A stretch of 8,995 bases of DNA from Candidatus Omnitrophica bacterium UBA5776 (GTDB lineage: Bacteria; Omnitrophota; Gorgyraeia; Gygaellales; Profunditerraquicolaceae), in contig DIEK01000093.1 in the NCBI GenBank assembly GCA_002418595.1, positions 1-8,995 on the forward strand, written 5' to 3'. The notes below the pieces were generated by a model, which worked only from the letters and a program-made list of their open reading frames with translations, did not search any database and was not told the origin of the DNA. Position 1 is the first letter of the stretch; each line of letters opens with the position of its first letter. This document shows positions 6,298 through 8,995 of the stretch, in pieces. The translations under genes and the position numbers were made by a program.

Positions 6298-8991
6298 ATG
6301 AGGCCGGCTGCACGCAGTAAGACCAACGTAATGGTTGTTGTTTTTCTCCTGTTTCTCTTTGTCTATACGGCGCATAATGTAGTTTATTTGAGGATAAATA
6401 CCGGGTTCAACTGCCTGGAACAAATGGTTTATGATTCTGTGCAGCGTTTTTACCTGCTGCAGGACGATCCCGGCGGCATGCCCAGGATGATCTGGCAGTC
6501 TATAGGCCCGGAGGGCAGGGAAAGAAGCCTGTATGAGATTTTCTGCTGGCCGTTCTTTCTTCTCTTCGGCGTTTCTTATCAGACGGCGGTATATCCTAAT
6601 TTCCTTTTTCTTTTTCTTCTCGTCTTCAGCCTGTATAAAACAGGGACGTTGATGAAGAACAGGGAGGTCGGCTGCCTGTCGGCATTCCTGGTGCTGATGT
6701 ATCCGGCCATTTTCGGTTTCGCGCGGATATATTTCACAACGATAGCCGCCGCAAGCATGGTATCCCTCTGTATTTATTATTTTCTTTCCTCCGGTTTCTT
6801 CCGGTCCACCCGGAAAACCCTGCTTTTTGCGCTGTGTCTTCTCGTTCTCGTAAAGCTGAAGATGGAGAAAAGCGTGGTTTACGTGCTTTTGCCTGCGGGT
6901 CTTTATTTGTTATCCGGCTTCAGGCGCGATTCCATAAGAGACCGGTCCTTCGTCCGCCGGGTAGTGAACATCGCAGCCGGGGCGGCTTTATTCCTGTTGC
7001 TTTTCTTCGTATTATTCAGCCAGGACTTCGTTCCGGGGGTGTTCGGGTATTACCTGCAGGACATAAAAGGTTTCAGTTCAAGCATACGTACAGGCGAGAC
7101 TTTTTCCGTTATTACCGCGGCCGCCGCGTATCTTAAAGACCTTTTTTCCATCCAATTGGGATATTGGGGAGGTTTTCTTTTCATAATCGCTTTACCGTAT
7201 TTTTTCAGGAACAGGGTCCGTTTCAAAGCCCTCCCGGTCTTCTGGATAATAATCCCATATATCTTTCATAGCGGTTATTACTGGTTTTCCGGGATACATT
7301 CCGCGTATTACACGGTACAGTACCTTCCGGCATTCGCCTTGATCTCCGCCTGCGGTATACACAGTATGCTTTTCCGGAAGGGAAAGGCGCTGAAAAGAAC
7401 GGGATATACCGTCATAATCGCGCTCAGCCTGCTGAATTACGCGTCCATTTCCCATTTTAACAGGCAGCTGCCGTTAATGCGCATGATCCAAAGCAGCTCT
7501 TTCGCCGGGAAGATGTCCATGTCGCGGATCCCGGGAGAAAATACGATTTTTGATACGGCTCAGAGGCTGACCGAGGCACTGCTGGCCGTCAACGGTTCCG
7601 CGTCCGTCGTGCTGGCAAATCATTATCCTTCCCTGCACTGGCTTTACGGTAAATTATGCCTGGATAACAGTATCCGGAGATACAAGGTCTCTCTCTATGA
7701 TTATTCCTTCCGGGTCTTCAGCCTGGAGCCGCCGGACGGCAGGCCGGTGCTGTCGAGGCGGTTCAGCAGCGCAGACTTGATAATCGACGGCAACAAGATG
7801 TATCCCGTAGATTCTTCCGGCAGCCTGGAGCGTTATTGTCAGTTCGGGGCCTATTATGATTTCCGCGGTGTGATGAAAAACGAAGAAGAAGAATATTATA
7901 AAAAAATAGGCGATATGGAAAAGATATACAGCATAGATATGGGACAAGACAAAGTGGATTTCTGGATCTGCCGGGAGGCCAGAAGGGAGTTCTTCCGGAA
8001 GACGGGCAGGGATATCTGCGCGTCGGACAGAACGGAGATCAGGAGGCTTATTCCGCGGACGGTCTCCGAAGCGGCGGTCATGAATTCAAAGGTGGAGATT
8101 CGTTCATCGAGGAAGAGGAACAGCATATTGTGGAACGGCCGGGAGTTATTATCCTTCACTGCGGTGAACGACAGGAATTTGTCGGCGTTCGGCACCCCGG
8201 TATTTGCCGTGGAAAAGACCGGGGAAGGGCGGCTGGTGGTCTCAAAAGAACACGAGATCGGGCGCCTGAAACAGATCTTGAGCATGACTCTGGAGGGGAG
8301 GAGGATAGACGTTGATCTGGAGATAGAGACCAGGGACGGCGTATATCTGAAAAAGCCTTTTATAGACTTCAGGCAGAGGATCCGCAGGAAAAAGCGGAGA
8401 AACGAAGATGGAGGCTGTCTTAGGCACAGGTTCTTTGAATTCGAGAACTCTGCCGGAGGTTTCGGCCTGTATCTCAACAGGGAGATGATCATGTACAGCA
8501 GTGGCCCGCGCGGCAGCGGCCAGGAGCCCTCTCCATTGCGGGACAGGCATGAGTGCTTCGATACGTATTCATTACTGCACGGGAAACGCGATTTTTATAT
8601 GCCGCAGCCGGCCGGGAGCAGGAAAGCCGTTGGCAGGTTGGCTTTTCCACAATGTTGTTATTTCGCCATCCCTCCCGGTTCCGGCAGCGGGGAGATACCC
8701 GGAGTGATTGTGATTTCCGATGCCGTACTGCTGGGGTATTTTTACAAGGGAAGAAATTTCAACTTCTCTTCGGGTGACAAGGTTTTTCTTGTCGACGCCG
8801 GCGGGGAGATCAGATTGAAACCCGGCAGATTCACGGTGTTTTCCTGTACGATACTGCTTTGTGATTCTGAAGAGGAATTTGCCGTTGAGATGGAAAGGTT
8901 GAAAAGGGCGGAGATGCCGTCGTACCGGTTAAGAAAAGAGAGTTTTTTCCGGTCATTTTTCCTGTCAAGACAGGGAACGGTCAATAGATAG
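6298..8991 (+). CDS. Large membrane protein resembling ArnT/PMT-type glycosyltransferases, with a long soluble C-terminal region
   Basis: An 897-residue protein. The first 385 residues contain about ten hydrophobic segments (roughly 11-31, 80-113, 124-165, 174-205, 221-240, 288-303, 310-328, 338-358, 367-382), the layout of GT-C enzymes of the GT39/GT83 kind, which move a sugar from a polyprenyl-phosphate donor to an acceptor outside the inner membrane. The first loop (31-80) has scattered acids (Glu41, Asp46, Asp56, Asp57) but not the neat DE or DD pair of PMT/ArnT, so the catalytic residue is uncertain. Residues 385-897 have no membrane span. The part around 605-865 alternates strand-like stretches, with LWNGRELLSF (611-620) and IRLKPGRFTVFS (838-849), which recall galactose-mutarotase-like sandwich domains. 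A basic patch lies at 692-702. Start chosen for GGAGGAG 9 bases upstream. It follows the operon after 72 bases and could use the lipid-linked sugar made upstream. Confidence 0.6.
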   Translation: MRPAARSKTNVMVVVFLLFLFVYTAHNVVYLRINTGFNCLEQMVYDSVQRFYLLQDDPGGMPRMIWQSIGPEGRERSLYEIFCWPFFLLFGVSYQTAVYPNFLFLFLLVFSLYKTGTLMKNREVGCLSAFLVLMYPAIFGFARIYFTTIAAASMVSLCIYYFLSSGFFRSTRKTLLFALCLLVLVKLKMEKSVVYVLLPAGLYLLSGFRRDSIRDRSFVRRVVNIAAGAALFLLLFFVLFSQDFVPGVFGYYLQDIKGFSSSIRTGETFSVITAAAAYLKDLFSIQLGYWGGFLFIIALPYFFRNRVRFKALPVFWIIIPYIFHSGYYWFSGIHSAYYTVQYLPAFALISACGIHSMLFRKGKALKRTGYTVIIALSLLNYASISHFNRQLPLMRMIQSSSFAGKMSMSRIPGENTIFDTAQRLTEALLAVNGSASVVLANHYPSLHWLYGKLCLDNSIRRYKVSLYDYSFRVFSLEPPDGRPVLSRRFSSADLIIDGNKMYPVDSSGSLERYCQFGAYYDFRGVMKNEEEEYYKKIGDMEKIYSIDMGQDKVDFWICREARREFFRKTGRDICASDRTEIRRLIPRTVSEAAVMNSKVEIRSSRKRNSILWNGRELLSFTAVNDRNLSAFGTPVFAVEKTGEGRLVVSKEHEIGRLKQILSMTLEGRRIDVDLEIETRDGVYLKKPFIDFRQRIRRKKRRNEDGGCLRHRFFEFENSAGGFGLYLNREMIMYSSGPRGSGQEPSPLRDRHECFDTYSLLHGKRDFYMPQPAGSRKAVGRLAFPQCCYFAIPPGSGSGEIPGVIVISDAVLLGYFYKGRNFNFSSGDKVFLVDAGGEIRLKPGRFTVFSCTILLCDSEEEFAVEMERLKRAEMPSYRLRKESFFRSFFLSRQGTVNR

Positions 8992-8995
8992 TTAC

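Noticed and set aside
7896..8492. Minus-strand open frame of about 198 codons inside the membrane-transferase gene.
   Set aside because: Composition is Ser/Phe/Arg-rich without motifs, no ribosome site was seen, and it lies fully inside a supported gene.
1..8995. Search by eye for CRISPR repeats, IS ends, tRNA genes, attachment sites and direct repeats.
   Set aside because: No regularly spaced repeats, transposase genes, cloverleaf-like segments or terminal inverted repeats were seen. Coding fills nearly all of the window.

Overview
This is a plus-strand-only stretch of a moderately GC-rich bacterial genome. It holds the 3' part of a ComEC-like competence gene, then a tight run of six genes that looks like one operon for building and modifying a lipid-linked sugar or a similar envelope lipid. 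The gene content (a DPM1/ArnC-type glycosyltransferase, a YdjC-fold deacetylase, a large multi-pass ArnT/PMT-like protein and two BchE/HpnJ-like radical SAM proteins) suggests a Gram-negative, probably uncultured lineage. A PVC-type bacterium such as Omnitrophota would fit. That placement is a weak inference, because no rRNA or marker gene is present.

Layout. Bases 1-1076 hold the ComEC channel domain, cut by the left edge and with no metallo-beta-lactamase domain after it. Bases 1077-1187 are the only real gap before the operon: a weak hairpin terminator followed by a good sigma70-like promoter (TTGCGC, 17 bp spacer, TATAAT). Bases 1188-6225 carry five genes in which every stop codon overlaps or adjoins the next start: GT2 glycosyltransferase, class I SAM methyltransferase, radical SAM protein 1, YdjC/ChbG/HpnK-like deacetylase, radical SAM protein 2. 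After a 72-base spacer with a strong ribosome binding site comes an 897-residue protein at 6298-8991. It has an N-terminal multi-spanning half like polyprenyl-phosphate-sugar transferases and a large soluble C-terminal half. No stretch longer than 300 bases lacks a gene.

How the genes may work together. Two known logics resemble this set. In hopanoid side-chain synthesis, a GT2 (HpnI), a YdjC-fold deacetylase (HpnK) and a radical SAM enzyme (HpnJ) add, deacetylate and ring-contract an N-acetylhexosamine. In Francisella lipid A modification, a GT2 (FlmF2) makes undecaprenyl-phosphate GalNAc, a YdjC-fold deacetylase (NaxD) deacetylates it, and an ArnT-like enzyme (FlmK) transfers it. This window has the GT2, deacetylase and membrane-transferase trio of the second, plus HpnJ-like radical SAM proteins as in the first (here two), plus a methyltransferase. 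The inferred product is an amino sugar on a polyprenyl or other lipid carrier, chemically remodelled and then transferred outside the inner membrane. The sugar, carrier and acceptor cannot be read from the sequence.

Two start-codon points matter. The deacetylase probably begins at a rare ATT codon (3948), because the only conventional start (GTG 3963) removes half of the first conserved strand. The GT2 may start at GTG 1197 rather than ATG 1188.
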